A stretch of 51,992 nt of DNA from an uncultured Lachnospiraceae bacterium (GCA_910583615.1 CAJTXP010000028.1:1-51992), one strand, 5' to 3'; shown: positions 21,877-31,630, counted from the stretch's first letter. Notes: generated by a model not told the origin, from the letters alone. Numbers and translations: made by a program.

Positions 21877-22722
21877 TTACTCTTTTACACCGCCGAGCGT
21901 CACACCCGCAATGATATATTTGGACAAAAGCAGATATACCAGAATGATCGGAACGATAGCGACCAGAATCATGGTATAGATCTTGCCCATATCAAAGTTC
22001 ATATAGTCCGCGCCCCTGAGCGTCGCGATCAGAATCGGGACGGTCATCTTCTCCTTTGACTGGATCACCAGCGCCGGGACGAAGTAGTTGTTCCAGGAGC
22101 TTACAAACGTAAAAATTGCCTGCACCGCGATGGCCGGTTTCATAATCGGGAGCACGATCTGGTTAAATGTCCGGAACTCTCCGCAGCCATCGATCCTTGC
22201 CGCCTCCACAAGGGACATGGGAAGAGACGACTGCAGATAGCTGTACATGAAATAAAAGACGGACGGAGCGGCAATGGACGGGAGGATCAGAGGAAGCAGG
22301 GAGTCATACATTCCCATATTCGTGATCAATCTGAGAAATCCCATAGCCGTTACCTGCGTGGGCATCACGAGAATCGCCATGATAAAGGTAAACGCCGCCT
22401 TCTTTAATTTAAAATCATACGCGTACAGACCATAGGCTGTCAAGGCCGAAAAATAAGTAGCAATCGCAGCGGAGCAGCCGGAGACAATCAAACTGTTCAG
22501 AATTCCCCGGAACATGGGGAACGTTCCGTCGTTGGCCACATTTTTCAGATTGGTAAACAGATAACTGCCCGGCAGCGCCGAAAATCCTTTCTGCAGGTCT
22601 GCGTGCGATCTTGTTGCGTTGATAAACAGAATGTAGAAGAAAAACAGGCACATAAATGACAGAATGATCAGTACCACATGCGCCACGATACTCCGTAAAT
22701 GACTGGGCTGTTTTGATTTCAT
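21877..22722 (-). CDS. Sugar ABC transporter permease (MalG-like)
   Basis: A 281-aa inner-membrane permease of carbohydrate ABC importers, with about six transmembrane helices. The conserved cytoplasmic EAA loop is EAARIDGCGEFRTFNQIVLP, which contacts the ATPase. It pairs with the other permease (4-nt gap) and the binding protein upstream. No ATPase gene is present; Firmicutes importers of this kind often share a multi-task MsmX-type ATPase encoded elsewhere. The start at 22722 follows GGAGGGGATAGAGTT; a 50-codon longer frame has no ribosome site. Confidence 0.93.
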   Translation of the reverse strand: MKSKQPSHLRSIVAHVVLIILSFMCLFFFYILFINATRSHADLQKGFSALPGSYLFTNLKNVANDGTFPMFRGILNSLIVSGCSAAIATYFSALTAYGLYAYDFKLKKAAFTFIMAILVMPTQVTAMGFLRLITNMGMYDSLLPLILPSIAAPSVFYFMYSYLQSSLPMSLVEAARIDGCGEFRTFNQIVLPIMKPAIAVQAIFTFVSSWNNYFVPALVIQSKEKMTVPILIATLRGADYMNFDMGKIYTMILVAIVPIILVYLLLSKYIIAGVTLGGVKE

Positions 22723-22726
22723 AACT

Positions 22727-23680
22727 CTATCCCCTCCTGCTCTGTTTTTTTGCTTTCTTCGCCGCGGCTTTGGAACCGTCAGGATCATCATTGTTCGTGA
22801 TTCGGTATACAAAGAAGCACAGAATGCCGCTGACAATAAACAGATAGACCGAAAGTGCGCCTGCCATGCCATAATTCCGGCTCTTCAGATGGCTGTTCAG
22901 GAACATGATCAGTGTCATGGACGTACGGTCCGGCGTACCCTGACCATTGGTCAGAATCTGAGGCACGTCAAACATCTGCAGGCCGCCGATAATCGCCGTG
23001 ATCAGGGTGTAGGCAAGGATTGGGCGTATCTGCGGAAGCGTGATATAGAAAAACCGCTGGAAACTGTTGCACCCGTCCAGGTCGGAAGCCTCGAACACAT
23101 CCGGGCTGATTCCCATGATCGCCGCCATAAGCATGATTGTGGAGTTACCGAACCACATGAGGAAATTCATGAGGCCCACCAGCGATCTGGTTCCAAAGAC
23201 CGATCCCAGAAAATCGATGGGCTCCTTGATCAGCCCTATGGACAGGAGAATCTCATTGACCGGCCCGTTATTGGAGAACATGGTAAAGAACAGCATCGCA
23301 AACGCGGATGCCATGATCAAATTGGGCAGATAGATCACAACCTTGAAAAACTGCGTCCCATGGATCTTAAGCCGGGCATCCACGAACCATTCCGCCAGCA
23401 CCAGAGCAATCACGATCTGGGGAATGAACCCCACAATCCACAGAATCAGCGTATTGGCCGCGTATTTGAGCATGTCTGATTTCAGAAGGCTGATATAATT
23501 CTCCATCCCGATAAAATTAGGTCCGACTTCCTTGATACCAGAACGATAATATTCAAAAAAGCTGTACCGGATCGTATCCAGAAGCGGTATAAATGAAAAT
23601 ATGAAAAAACTTACAAAAAACGGAAGAATAAAGAAATATCCCCATTTCGAATAGTCAATCTTTTTATTTCTGGACTTCAT
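22727..23680 (-). CDS. Sugar ABC transporter permease (MalF-like)
   Basis: A 317-aa permease with an N-terminal cytoplasmic start (MKSRNKKIDYSKWG), about six helices and an EAA-type loop (FEASDLDGCNSFQRFFYITL). It forms the membrane channel with the downstream MalG-like partner. The ATG at 23680 lies 8 nt after AAAGGAA; a GTG two codons earlier is too close to that site. It follows the binding protein gene by 65 nt, and that gap contains a perfect hairpin (23713-23732). Confidence 0.93.
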   Translation of the reverse strand: MKSRNKKIDYSKWGYFFILPFFVSFFIFSFIPLLDTIRYSFFEYYRSGIKEVGPNFIGMENYISLLKSDMLKYAANTLILWIVGFIPQIVIALVLAEWFVDARLKIHGTQFFKVVIYLPNLIMASAFAMLFFTMFSNNGPVNEILLSIGLIKEPIDFLGSVFGTRSLVGLMNFLMWFGNSTIMLMAAIMGISPDVFEASDLDGCNSFQRFFYITLPQIRPILAYTLITAIIGGLQMFDVPQILTNGQGTPDRTSMTLIMFLNSHLKSRNYGMAGALSVYLFIVSGILCFFVYRITNNDDPDGSKAAAKKAKKQSRRG

Positions 23681-23712
23681 AAACACTGTTCCTTTCTTTA
23701 TCCCTTATGCAT

Positions 23713-23732
23713 CGGGGCACAAAAGTGCCCCG
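23713..23732. other. Intercistronic hairpin after the binding protein gene
   Basis: CGGGGCAC-AAAA-GTGCCCCG: perfect 8-bp stem and 4-nt loop, with no U-run. It lies between the binding protein and permease genes, where such hairpins stabilise the upstream mRNA segment and raise binding-protein levels over permeases. Confidence 0.7.
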
Positions 23733-23745
23733 TACAACTCTCTCT

Positions 23746-25122
23746 TTATTCCGGCCACTGAATCGCTGTAATGTCCGGATAGCGCTCGATAATCGCCGTC
23801 TCAAAATTCTCCTTTGCTTTATCAAAGTCAACTGCTCCCTGGAAATAATCGCTGAACGAATTCTGGAGCAGCTCTACGCATCCCTGATCATAAGCGGAAA
23901 GCGGTGCGATCTGGATGCTTTCCGCAACCGGAACGAAATACTGGAACGCATTCTGTCCTCCCAGGAATTCAGAAGCATAACTGCTGTCCTCTGCCACTTT
24001 CTGCATGCCGCTCTTTGTATTCGTATAGTCCAGATATTCTTTGGAGATCTTCAGCAGATTCTCCTGGTTCCCTGTAACCGCAAGGATAATGTCTTTTACC
24101 TTCTCCGGATTATCGGTGCCGGTGCATGCATGTACATAAGAGCCTCCCCAGTTATATTCCTGCGGCGGATTGGTAACTCCCCAGACGCCGTCCTCGCCGT
24201 CCCAGTTCTTCTTCAGAGTAAAATCTATGCCCCAGGCCGGGAAAAGGAACGCAAATACATTGGAGGAAGAGCCCATGGTCTTGTTCCAGTCGTCAACCCA
24301 CTGCCGTTTTACATTTTTGTCCAGATATCCTGCATCCAGCCATTCTTTGGAATCCTCCACCCAGTCCATGATCTTCTGATCCACCTTGATCGTAGTCTCG
24401 CCCGGACTTACCCAGGGAGCTTCAATGCTGTTCCCGTACAGACGGAACGTATCCGCATAGGAAGCAAAAGTATAATATCCTTTTGCTTTCAGTTCCTCTG
24501 CCGTCGCTTTCAGCGTATCCCAGTCCTTCACCTTCTCACCAATCGCTTCCGGATCATCGGTGCCGAACACGTCCATGGCGATATCCCGGCGGTATACCAA
24601 AAGGCCCGGACAGCACTGCCAGGTGGAGCCTCTCTGAACACCGTTCACATCCGAGGCTGTTACTTTTGTAAACTCATACTGGTCTGCCAGATCCGCGTCC
24701 GGATCAATCCCAAGATCCGTAAGGGGCATGGCCACATCCGCATCCGCGTCTGTATATTTATACACATAATCAACCTCCGACAGGAAAATATCCACCTTGT
24801 CGTCCGCTGAAGCATCCGCCTGTCTTAAGAGCGCCTCATCCAGCTTCTGCTGATAGACTCCGTCCTCATTGGGATTGATGATCCAGTGGATCTCGGTACC
24901 GTCATTTAACGTCGTCACGGTACCGTCCGTCGAGGTTTCTTTCACCTCCGGATAGACCTCCTCCACACGCTTACGGAACTCGTCATTCCAGCTGTAGACA
25001 TTGATAACCTTTCCTTCTTCACCGGACGATGCACCGCCGTCGGATGATTTGCCGCCGCAGCCGGCCAGCGAACCGGCCGCCACAGCCGCAGCTAACAAGA
25101 CACAGATAACTCTCTTTTTCAT
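23746..25122 (-). CDS. Carbohydrate ABC transporter substrate-binding lipoprotein
   Basis: A 458-aa family 1 extracellular binding protein. The signal peptide ends in the lipobox SLAGC (Cys22). A Gly/Ser linker is followed by KVINVYSWNDEFRKRV, the first strand and helix of the fold; aromatic residues typical of sugar stacking occur throughout (for example WGIDF and YNWGGSY). It captures an oligosaccharide for the two permeases encoded downstream. As the neighbours are GH3 and two GH94 enzymes, a beta-glucoside (cellodextrin, sophoro- or laminari-type) is the probable ligand. First gene of the operon, with AGGAGG before the start. Confidence 0.92.
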   Translation of the reverse strand: MKKRVICVLLAAAVAAGSLAGCGGKSSDGGASSGEEGKVINVYSWNDEFRKRVEEVYPEVKETSTDGTVTTLNDGTEIHWIINPNEDGVYQQKLDEALLRQADASADDKVDIFLSEVDYVYKYTDADADVAMPLTDLGIDPDADLADQYEFTKVTASDVNGVQRGSTWQCCPGLLVYRRDIAMDVFGTDDPEAIGEKVKDWDTLKATAEELKAKGYYTFASYADTFRLYGNSIEAPWVSPGETTIKVDQKIMDWVEDSKEWLDAGYLDKNVKRQWVDDWNKTMGSSSNVFAFLFPAWGIDFTLKKNWDGEDGVWGVTNPPQEYNWGGSYVHACTGTDNPEKVKDIILAVTGNQENLLKISKEYLDYTNTKSGMQKVAEDSSYASEFLGGQNAFQYFVPVAESIQIAPLSAYDQGCVELLQNSFSDYFQGAVDFDKAKENFETAIIERYPDITAIQWPE

Positions 25123-25180
25123 TTGAAAAACCTCCTGTTATATTTTGTGAAGTAGCTCCTTCACTCGTTTTGTTGCACAA

Positions 25181-25186
25181 ATTATA
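25181..25186 (-). promoter_or_regulatory. -10 element of the ABC-GH3 operon promoter
   Basis: Perfect TATAAT on the minus strand, 59 nt before the binding protein start. At 17 bp the -35 position (25204-25209) reads TATATC, a poor match, which suggests an activator, possibly the local AraC protein. Confidence 0.55.
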
Positions 25187-25334
25187 ACGGGATTTTCCGG
25201 CGGGATATATTAAAGTTCTTACCAAAATGTCAGATTCATGACACATTTTTCGTGATTTTATTCTGCAGACACGCCTCCCCTAGCTTCTAATTCGTTTTAG
25301 GTCATGATTCTGATATTTTTCGCATGGTTTTTAT

Positions 25335-25363
25335 TTATACCGGTCTGTAATATCCTCTATGAT
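25335..25363 (+). promoter_or_regulatory. Tentative promoter of the GH94 pair
   Basis: TTATAC (25335-25340), 17-bp spacer, TATGAT (25358-25363). The -35 matches the consensus at 3 of 6 positions. It is divergent from the ABC-GH3 promoter within a 278-nt intergenic region, so one regulator site could serve both. Confidence 0.45.
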
Positions 25364-25400
25364 AGTTCTATCTATCTATGTTTAGAAAGGAGCAGAACTA

Positions 25401-28100
25401 TTGAATCAACTGAAATTTATGGATGAACACGGCAGTTTTCTGATCAGACAGCCGGAAAATACAAGTTACCTGTACTTCCCTCTTGCATCCGAATGCGGGC
25501 TGAAAAGCGCCGTCACCCCCAGCCTTGGCGGCGATGCCAAGATCGACCAGGAGACCTTTCTGCTGGAACCGGTAAGCTCCGAGAACCTTCATAATAATCG
25601 TTCCACCCGCAACTTCTGGTTCCGAAAGGGCAGCGGCGAAGTGTACTCGGCTGCCGGATCCTCCGCAGAACAGGAGGCGCAGCAATTCACGGACACGCAG
25701 GACGACAGCGAGCTGACTGCGGGATTCATGTGGCAGACCCTGACCCGGTCTTCCAGAGCACATCAACTGACCTCTGCGGCTACTTCCTTCATCCCCCAGA
25801 ACAGCAATGTGGAAATCCTGTATGTGACGGTTCAGAATCAGGCAGAAACCCCTCAGGAATTTACAGCATATGCCGCCATCCCCATCTATGGAAGAAGCGC
25901 CGACAACATCCGCGACCACAGAAATGTCACTTCCATGCTCCACCGGATCGAGACGACCAAAAATGCTGTGCTTGTCTGTCCCACCATGTCTTTTGACGAA
26001 AAGGGCCACCGCCCAAATGAAAACATCTATTATGCGGCCGGCTGGACTGAAGACGGCTGCGCGCCGGAGGCATTCTATCCCACGGTGGAAAGTTTTATCG
26101 GCGAAGGCGGAACCTTCACGCACCCCCGGGCGGTCTATGAATCCTGTCCCGGCGAACCGGCTTTTTATCAGACTGCCGGCAGGGAAGCCATGGGCGCCTT
26201 CCGCTTCGCGCCGGTCCTGCTTGCTCCCGGAGAAAGCGCGGACTATATCGTTCTCATGGGAGTGGAAAACAGCCGGGAAGAGATCCAAAACCTGGTCGAC
26301 CGCTATCATACGGGCAGGCAGATCCAGAAAGCCCTGGAAGAAACGAAATCCTACTGGCAGAACCAGGTGGACATCGATTTCCACACGAAAGAGGCCGGCT
26401 TTGACCGTCTGATGAAGTGGGTCTGCTTCCAGCCTTATCTGCGCCGGTTATTTGGCTGCTCATTCCTCCCCCATCACGACTACGGAAGAGGGGGCCGCGG
26501 CTGGAGAGATCTGTGGCAGGACTGTCTCTCTTTGCTTTTGCTGAATCCCGAGCAGGTTCGATCCATGATCACAGCGAACTATGAAGGCGTGCGCATGGAC
26601 GGAACAAATGCAACGATTATCGGAAGCGGAAACGGCAGCTTTATCGCCGACCGGAACGGAATCGCCCGGGTCTGGATGGATCATGCGCTCTGGCCGCTGA
26701 TGACGACCAGACTCTATATCGATCAGACCGGAGATGTGGAACTGCTGAACCAGGAGGTTCCTTATTTTAAAGATGCGCAGATTATGCGGGGGACCGACAC
26801 AGACGATCTGTGGGATTCTTCCCACGGAGACCGGCAGCGCACAACGGATCATACGATTTATACCGGCAGCATCCTGGAGCACCTCCTGATCCAGCAGCTG
26901 ACCTCCTTCTATGAAGTGGGGGATCATAACATTTTCCGTCTTCGGGGAGCCGACTGGAACGACGCTCTGGACATGGCCTCCGAGCATGGGGAGAGCGTGG
27001 CATTTACCTGTGCCTATGCCGGAAATCTGCTGGACCTGGCCGCCCTGATCCGTCTTCTTGACAGTCATTCTTCCACGCATACGGCGGAGCTTTCCGAAGC
27101 GCTCACAGTTCTGTTGGAAGACGACACGGAAACCTTTGACAATATCCATAAAAAGCAGCAGATCCTGTCGGAATACTGCGCATCCTGCCGGCATGAAGTC
27201 AGCGGCAGGCGCGTCACCCATTCTCTGTCCGCCCTTGCGGTTAATCTGGTCCAGAAGGCAAACTGGCTGATGGAACATATACGGGAGCAGGAATGGATCG
27301 ACGCCCCCGAAGAGGAGGGATGGTTCAACAGTTATTATGACAACCACGGACGGGCGGTGGAAGGAATTTTCGGCGGACAGGTGCGCATGATGCTCACCGG
27401 ACAGGTCTTTGCCATCATGAGCGGCGTCGCGGAGGATGAGCAGATCCGTAAGATCACAAAGAGCGCGGATCACTATCTCTACCGGAAAGAAATCGGCGGG
27501 TACCGTCTGAATACGGACTTTCAGGAACTGAAATTCGACATGGGGCGCATGTTCGGATTTGCCTACGGGGAAAAAGAAAACGGCGCGGTTTTCTCCCACA
27601 TGACAACCATGTACGCCAACGCCCTGTATCGGAGAGGCTTTGTAAAGGAAGGCTTCAAGGCGTTGAAAACCCTCGCGGACACGGCTCTGAATTTTGACAT
27701 AAGCCGCATCTATCCGGGCATTCCCGAATATTTCCGCGCAGACGGACGGGGCATGTACCAGTATCTGACCGGCGCCGCCAGCTGGTTTATGATGACCATG
27801 CTCACGGAAGTCTTCGGCGTCCGGGGAGAGGCGGGCGATCTGGTGCTGCATCCAAAGCTTCTGGCCTGCCAGTTTGATACGGATGGAACTGCTTCCGTTG
27901 CCGCCTCCTTTGCAGGGAAACGCTTTACCATTGTGTACCGCAACAGAAATCATAAAGACTTTGGTTCTTATATCATCGGAGCTGCCGCATGCGACGGCAG
28001 GGAACTGCCGGTGGGAGAAGAGTCATTTCTCCTGATCCCCCGCCGGGATCTTATCGCATTGTCAGAGGACGTGCATCAGATCGTTATTAATTTAACATAG
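25401..28100 (+). CDS. GH94-type glycoside phosphorylase (899 aa)
   Basis: A cytoplasmic inverting phosphorylase of the cellobiose phosphorylase type: reversible phosphorolysis of a beta-linked glucoside to alpha-glucose 1-phosphate. An N-terminal beta-sandwich (about 1-330) precedes the (alpha/alpha)6 catalytic barrel, which contains HHDYGRGGRGWRDLWQDCL and ADWNDALD; the ADWND motif holds the general-acid Asp in characterised GH94 enzymes. It is longer than typical cellobiose phosphorylases (about 810 aa) and differs at the N-terminus (SYLYFPLASECGLKSAVTP), so its linkage preference may differ. Translation starts at a TTG after AAAGGAGC. It is followed 34 nt later by a second GH94 gene, and together they would conserve energy from imported oligosaccharides. 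Confidence 0.88.
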   Translation: MNQLKFMDEHGSFLIRQPENTSYLYFPLASECGLKSAVTPSLGGDAKIDQETFLLEPVSSENLHNNRSTRNFWFRKGSGEVYSAAGSSAEQEAQQFTDTQDDSELTAGFMWQTLTRSSRAHQLTSAATSFIPQNSNVEILYVTVQNQAETPQEFTAYAAIPIYGRSADNIRDHRNVTSMLHRIETTKNAVLVCPTMSFDEKGHRPNENIYYAAGWTEDGCAPEAFYPTVESFIGEGGTFTHPRAVYESCPGEPAFYQTAGREAMGAFRFAPVLLAPGESADYIVLMGVENSREEIQNLVDRYHTGRQIQKALEETKSYWQNQVDIDFHTKEAGFDRLMKWVCFQPYLRRLFGCSFLPHHDYGRGGRGWRDLWQDCLSLLLLNPEQVRSMITANYEGVRMDGTNATIIGSGNGSFIADRNGIARVWMDHALWPLMTTRLYIDQTGDVELLNQEVPYFKDAQIMRGTDTDDLWDSSHGDRQRTTDHTIYTGSILEHLLIQQLTSFYEVGDHNIFRLRGADWNDALDMASEHGESVAFTCAYAGNLLDLAALIRLLDSHSSTHTAELSEALTVLLEDDTETFDNIHKKQQILSEYCASCRHEVSGRRVTHSLSALAVNLVQKANWLMEHIREQEWIDAPEEEGWFNSYYDNHGRAVEGIFGGQVRMMLTGQVFAIMSGVAEDEQIRKITKSADHYLYRKEIGGYRLNTDFQELKFDMGRMFGFAYGEKENGAVFSHMTTMYANALYRRGFVKEGFKALKTLADTALNFDISRIYPGIPEYFRADGRGMYQYLTGAASWFMMTMLTEVFGVRGEAGDLVLHPKLLACQFDTDGTASVAASFAGKRFTIVYRNRNHKDFGSYIIGAAACDGRELPVGEESFLLIPRRDLIALSEDVHQIVINLT

Positions 28101-28134
28101 ATGAATATTACAACGAAAGGACAGACAACATCAT

Positions 28135-30546
28135 ATGAGATATGGATATTTTGACGACAAAAACCGGGAGTATGTGATCGACCGGCCGGATACGCCGGCG
28201 CCCTGGGTGAATTATCTGGGTTCCCCGGAATACGGCGCGATCATCTCCAACCATGCCGGCGGCTACAGCTTTGTAAAATCCGGCGCAAACGGGCGGATTC
28301 TCCGTTATGTTTTTAACAATTTTGATCAGCCGGGAAGATACCTCTATATTCGTGACAATCAGTCCGGGGATTACTGGTCCGCCTCCTGGCAGCCGGTGGG
28401 CAAGGATCTCGCACACTACAAAAGCACCTGCCGCCACGGAATGGGATATACCCGCATGACGGCATGCTATGACGGGATCGAATCCGAAGCCCTCTATTAT
28501 GTTCCCTTGGGAAAAAGTCATGAAGTGTGGGCGCTTTCTGTCACGAACCGTTCGGACGTCCAAAGGGATCTGACGCTGACCGGCTATGCGGAATTTACCA
28601 ACCACAGCAATTATGAACAGGATCAGGTAAATCTGCAGTATTCGCTGTTCATCTCCAGAACGCAGTTCCAGGGCAACCGGATCATCCAGCAGATTCACGG
28701 CAACCTGGACGCCCTGTCCGAGCAGGAGCAGATTGATGAGAAAAATGTAACCGAACGATTCTTTGGACTCTCCGGTACGAACGTGTCCTCCTACTGCGGA
28801 GAGAAGGAACATTTTCTTGGGAAATATCACGGATACGGCGACCCGCAGGGAATCGCGTCCGGAGATCTGGGAAATGTGACCAGCTACAATGAAAATTCCT
28901 GCGGCGCGCTCTCCTGTATCCTCTCCCTGGCTCCGGGCGAGACCAGAACCGTCGCCTATGTGCTGGGGGCGGGCGGCGGCTCTGAATCGTCCGCGGTTCT
29001 GAACACTTATACAGACCCGGCAGAACAGACCGCCCGGGAACTGGCAGAGCTGAAAGACGACTGGCAGAAAAAGCTGGACCATCTGAAAGTGGATACCCCA
29101 AGCCCGGAATTCAACACCATGATCAATACCTGGAACGCCTACAACTGTTTCATGACCTTTATCTGGTCCAGAGCTGCCTCCTTCATCTACTGCGGCCTGC
29201 GCAACGGCTACGGCTACCGGGATACAGTACAGGACATTCAGGGAATCATCCATCTTGCGCCGAAGATGGCGGCGGAAAAAATCCGCTTTATGCTCTCGGC
29301 CCAGGTGAGCAATGGGGGCGGTCTCCCGCTTGTAAAATTTACCCACTGTCCGGGACAGGAAGATACCCCGGATGACGCCTCCTACCGGCAGGAAACCGGC
29401 CACCCCGCTTACCGGGCGGATGACGCCCTGTGGCTCTTTCCCACCGTATACAAGTACATCGCGGAGACCGGAGACCTTGCATTCCTAAATGAGGTCATCC
29501 CCTTCGCAGACAAAGAGGAGGCGACGGTCTACGAGCATCTGAAACGGGCCATATCCTTTTCCTTCGCCCACCTCGGGCCTCACGGCATGCCTGCGGGACT
29601 TTACGCGGACTGGAACGACTGCCTGCGCCTGGGCGCCGACGGAGAGTCGTCTTTTGTGGCCATGCAGTTCTACTATGCCATGACCATTTTAAAAAGATTC
29701 GCGGAATATAAAGAAGATACAGAGTATGCAGAATATCTGGAAGAAAAACAGGCGGAGACGGGCAAGGCCATGCAGGAGCTGTACTGGGATCAGGACCGCT
29801 TTATCCGCGGATACACTGAAGAGGGCGCGCAGATCGGCGCCGCCAGAGACCCGGAAGCGAATCTGTGGCTCAATCCTCAGAGCTGGGCAGTGATCAGCGG
29901 ACTTTCTTCTGACGGACAGTCTGATACGGTGCTTTCCAACGTCTATGAACGCTTAAACACCCCCTACGGCGCCCTGCTGATGGACCCGCCCTACCACACC
30001 CATGCGTTCGACGGCGCCCTGGCGGTCATCTATAACCAGGGTACCAAAGAGAATGCCGGCATTTTCTCTCAGTCCCAGGGCTGGCTGGTGCTTGCGGAAG
30101 CCCTGCGCGGACACGGGGACCGCGCCTTTGCCTACTTTATGGAAAATGCACCTGCCGCCTGGAACGACCGCGCGGAAATCCGCCGTCTGGAGCCTTATTG
30201 TTACGGCCAGTTCACAGAAGGACGGGCAAGCGTCCATCCGGGGCGTTCCCACGTCCACTGGCTGACCGGAACGGCCTCTACCATGATGGTGGGCTGTGTG
30301 GAAGGCATCCTTGGCCTCCGCCCCGACCTGACAGGTATCACGCTGTCTCCGTCGATCCCGAAGGACTGGACACATCTGGAGATCCGAAAGGATTTCCGGG
30401 GAAAACACCTGCACATCGTGATCGAAAATCCGGACAGGCGGGAGTCCGGATGCGAACGGCTCATCCTGAACGGCCAAGAGCTGGACAGCAATCATATCCC
30501 TGCCGATCTCCTTGAGGATGAGAATGAAATCTGCCTGATTCTTTGA
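28135..30546 (+). CDS. GH94 disaccharide phosphorylase (cellobiose/chitobiose phosphorylase type)
   Basis: An 803-aa enzyme with the classic GH94 start (MRYGYFDDKNREYVIDRPDT, then WVNYLGSPEYGAIISNHAGG) and core motifs GYGYRDTVQDIQG and YADWNDCLRLG, where the Asp of ADWND is the general acid. The WLTGTAS segment near the C-terminus is also conserved. N-terminal similarity is to cellobiose and chitobiose phosphorylases; exact specificity cannot be settled by eye. It follows the 899-aa phosphorylase by 34 nt, so the operon encodes two enzymes of the same family, probably for different chain lengths or linkages. It ends before a hairpin shared with the convergent AraC gene. Confidence 0.92.
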   Translation: MRYGYFDDKNREYVIDRPDTPAPWVNYLGSPEYGAIISNHAGGYSFVKSGANGRILRYVFNNFDQPGRYLYIRDNQSGDYWSASWQPVGKDLAHYKSTCRHGMGYTRMTACYDGIESEALYYVPLGKSHEVWALSVTNRSDVQRDLTLTGYAEFTNHSNYEQDQVNLQYSLFISRTQFQGNRIIQQIHGNLDALSEQEQIDEKNVTERFFGLSGTNVSSYCGEKEHFLGKYHGYGDPQGIASGDLGNVTSYNENSCGALSCILSLAPGETRTVAYVLGAGGGSESSAVLNTYTDPAEQTARELAELKDDWQKKLDHLKVDTPSPEFNTMINTWNAYNCFMTFIWSRAASFIYCGLRNGYGYRDTVQDIQGIIHLAPKMAAEKIRFMLSAQVSNGGGLPLVKFTHCPGQEDTPDDASYRQETGHPAYRADDALWLFPTVYKYIAETGDLAFLNEVIPFADKEEATVYEHLKRAISFSFAHLGPHGMPAGLYADWNDCLRLGADGESSFVAMQFYYAMTILKRFAEYKEDTEYAEYLEEKQAETGKAMQELYWDQDRFIRGYTEEGAQIGAARDPEANLWLNPQSWAVISGLSSDGQSDTVLSNVYERLNTPYGALLMDPPYHTHAFDGALAVIYNQGTKENAGIFSQSQGWLVLAEALRGHGDRAFAYFMENAPAAWNDRAEIRRLEPYCYGQFTEGRASVHPGRSHVHWLTGTASTMMVGCVEGILGLRPDLTGITLSPSIPKDWTHLEIRKDFRGKHLHIVIENPDRRESGCERLILNGQELDSNHIPADLLEDENEICLIL

Positions 30547-30575
30547 TCTGTTAAATCATTTTTTCCCAATCAAAT

Positions 30576-30606
30576 GAGGGAGCGCCGCGTTTTACGGCAC
30601 TCCCTC
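30576..30606. terminator. Hairpin between the GH94 pair and the AraC gene
   Basis: GAGGGAGCGCCG (30576-30587) pairs with CGGCACTCCCTC (30595-30606) apart from one mismatch. It overlaps the last codons of the convergent AraC gene and probably terminates both. Confidence 0.7.
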
Positions 30607-31383
30607 GTTTCCGGACTTATCCTCCTTCGTCTCCGTCACGATATCCCACTGGATCGTATGATTTAAATCCCGGTATTTCTTCGGCGTCATCCCCACATAT
30701 TCCCGGAACTGCTGGATAAAATGACTTTGTGAAGAAAATGACAGTCGGTTTGCAATATCGATCATGGAATACTCACTGTACTGCAGCAGATTTTTGGCAA
30801 TCTCGATCTTCTGTCTGCGGATATAGGCGCTGACCGAATCGCCGGTCTCCTTTTTAAACAGACGCGAAAGATAGCTGGCGGATACCCCAAGCGCCTCGGA
30901 CAGGTCCTCGATGGTGATGCGCTCTTTGATATGGGCGTAGATATACTCCTTGCAGAGGCTGATGTGCCTGGAATTCGCGTCGCTCTGGCAGATCTTATGC
31001 ATCTTCTCCGTATAATCCAGCACCATGGCGTCGTGCAGGTTACGCACGCCCTGCACCGTATGTACGTCGTCCAGCTGCTGAATATAGAAATCGCTCATCC
31101 GGAACGCCTGCTCCAGTTCCATGCCCTTCTGCTTGCACAGGCGGGTGACCATGGCGGTAGTAATGACAAAATGATATTTTAGATTCGTAATGTGATTGCG
31201 GGAAAGAATCCCTACTCCGTCGCTGTCCAGAAACCGTTCCTGTCTGCAGTTATTTTTAACTGCTTCCACATCGCCGCCGGATACGGCCTGATAAAACAGA
31301 AATTCCTCCGTCGGCTGCCGGTGCTCCATCTCATCGAGCTCGTCTTCTGCTTCCAGGAGATTCCATTTGTCCTGATATCCCAT
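30592..31383 (-). CDS. AraC-family transcriptional regulator
   Basis: A 263-aa regulator with a C-terminal double helix-turn-helix of about 100 residues: TIEDLSEALGVSASYLSRLF, followed by EIAKNLLQYSEYSMIDIANR and the signature FSSQSHFIQQFREYVGMTP. The N-terminal 150 residues are helical and not a cupin; they resemble the ligand-free sensor part of many Lachnospiraceae AraC proteins. It is convergent with the GH94 genes and is the only regulator in the beta-glucoside locus, so it probably activates one or both of the divergent promoters near 25.2-25.4 kb. Confidence 0.9.
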   Translation of the reverse strand: MGYQDKWNLLEAEDELDEMEHRQPTEEFLFYQAVSGGDVEAVKNNCRQERFLDSDGVGILSRNHITNLKYHFVITTAMVTRLCKQKGMELEQAFRMSDFYIQQLDDVHTVQGVRNLHDAMVLDYTEKMHKICQSDANSRHISLCKEYIYAHIKERITIEDLSEALGVSASYLSRLFKKETGDSVSAYIRRQKIEIAKNLLQYSEYSMIDIANRLSFSSQSHFIQQFREYVGMTPKKYRDLNHTIQWDIVTETKEDKSGNEGVP

Positions 31384-31436
31384 CGCATCTTCTCCGTTTC
31401 TGTCTGTAACTTCAGCAATTTCTGTGTTTCGTTTAA

Positions 31437-31465
31437 AGTATACCTTAAAATGCGGATGGCCTCAA
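31437..31465 (-). promoter_or_regulatory. Promoter of the AraC gene
   Basis: On the minus strand TTGAGG (31460-31465), 17-bp spacer, TATACT (31437-31442), giving a leader of about 45 nt. The rest of 31466-31679 shows only the stem-loop at 31610-31630. Confidence 0.65.
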
Positions 31466-31609
31466 TACTCTTTTATAAGGATATTGGAAGTACGTCCTTT
31501 TCAAATGAACATCGGTTTTGCAGGACTTTTCTCCGATTATTGAAAACACAGATGAATTATGGAGGTGGTACAGGGAAAGATTACATGAGATATACCTGAA
31601 GTTGAGAAC

Positions 31610-31630
31610 CGGCGGCTTTACTCGCCGCCG
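31610..31630. terminator. GC-rich stem-loop downstream of the PTS operon
   Basis: CGGCGGC and GCCGCCG form a 7-bp stem with a 7-nt loop, 50 nt past the PTS IIB stop. There is no clear U-run, so termination is likely but not certain. Confidence 0.5.

Noticed and set aside
26460..27953. Long open frame (497 codons) antisense to the 899-aa phosphorylase
   Set aside because: Shadow frame of a high-GC conserved gene; no ribosome site, and its translation shows no domain character, while the sense strand matches GH94 throughout.
28108..29403. Long open frame (431 codons) antisense to the 803-aa phosphorylase
   Set aside because: Same reasoning: sense strand is a clear GH94 enzyme, antisense has no motif or start signal.
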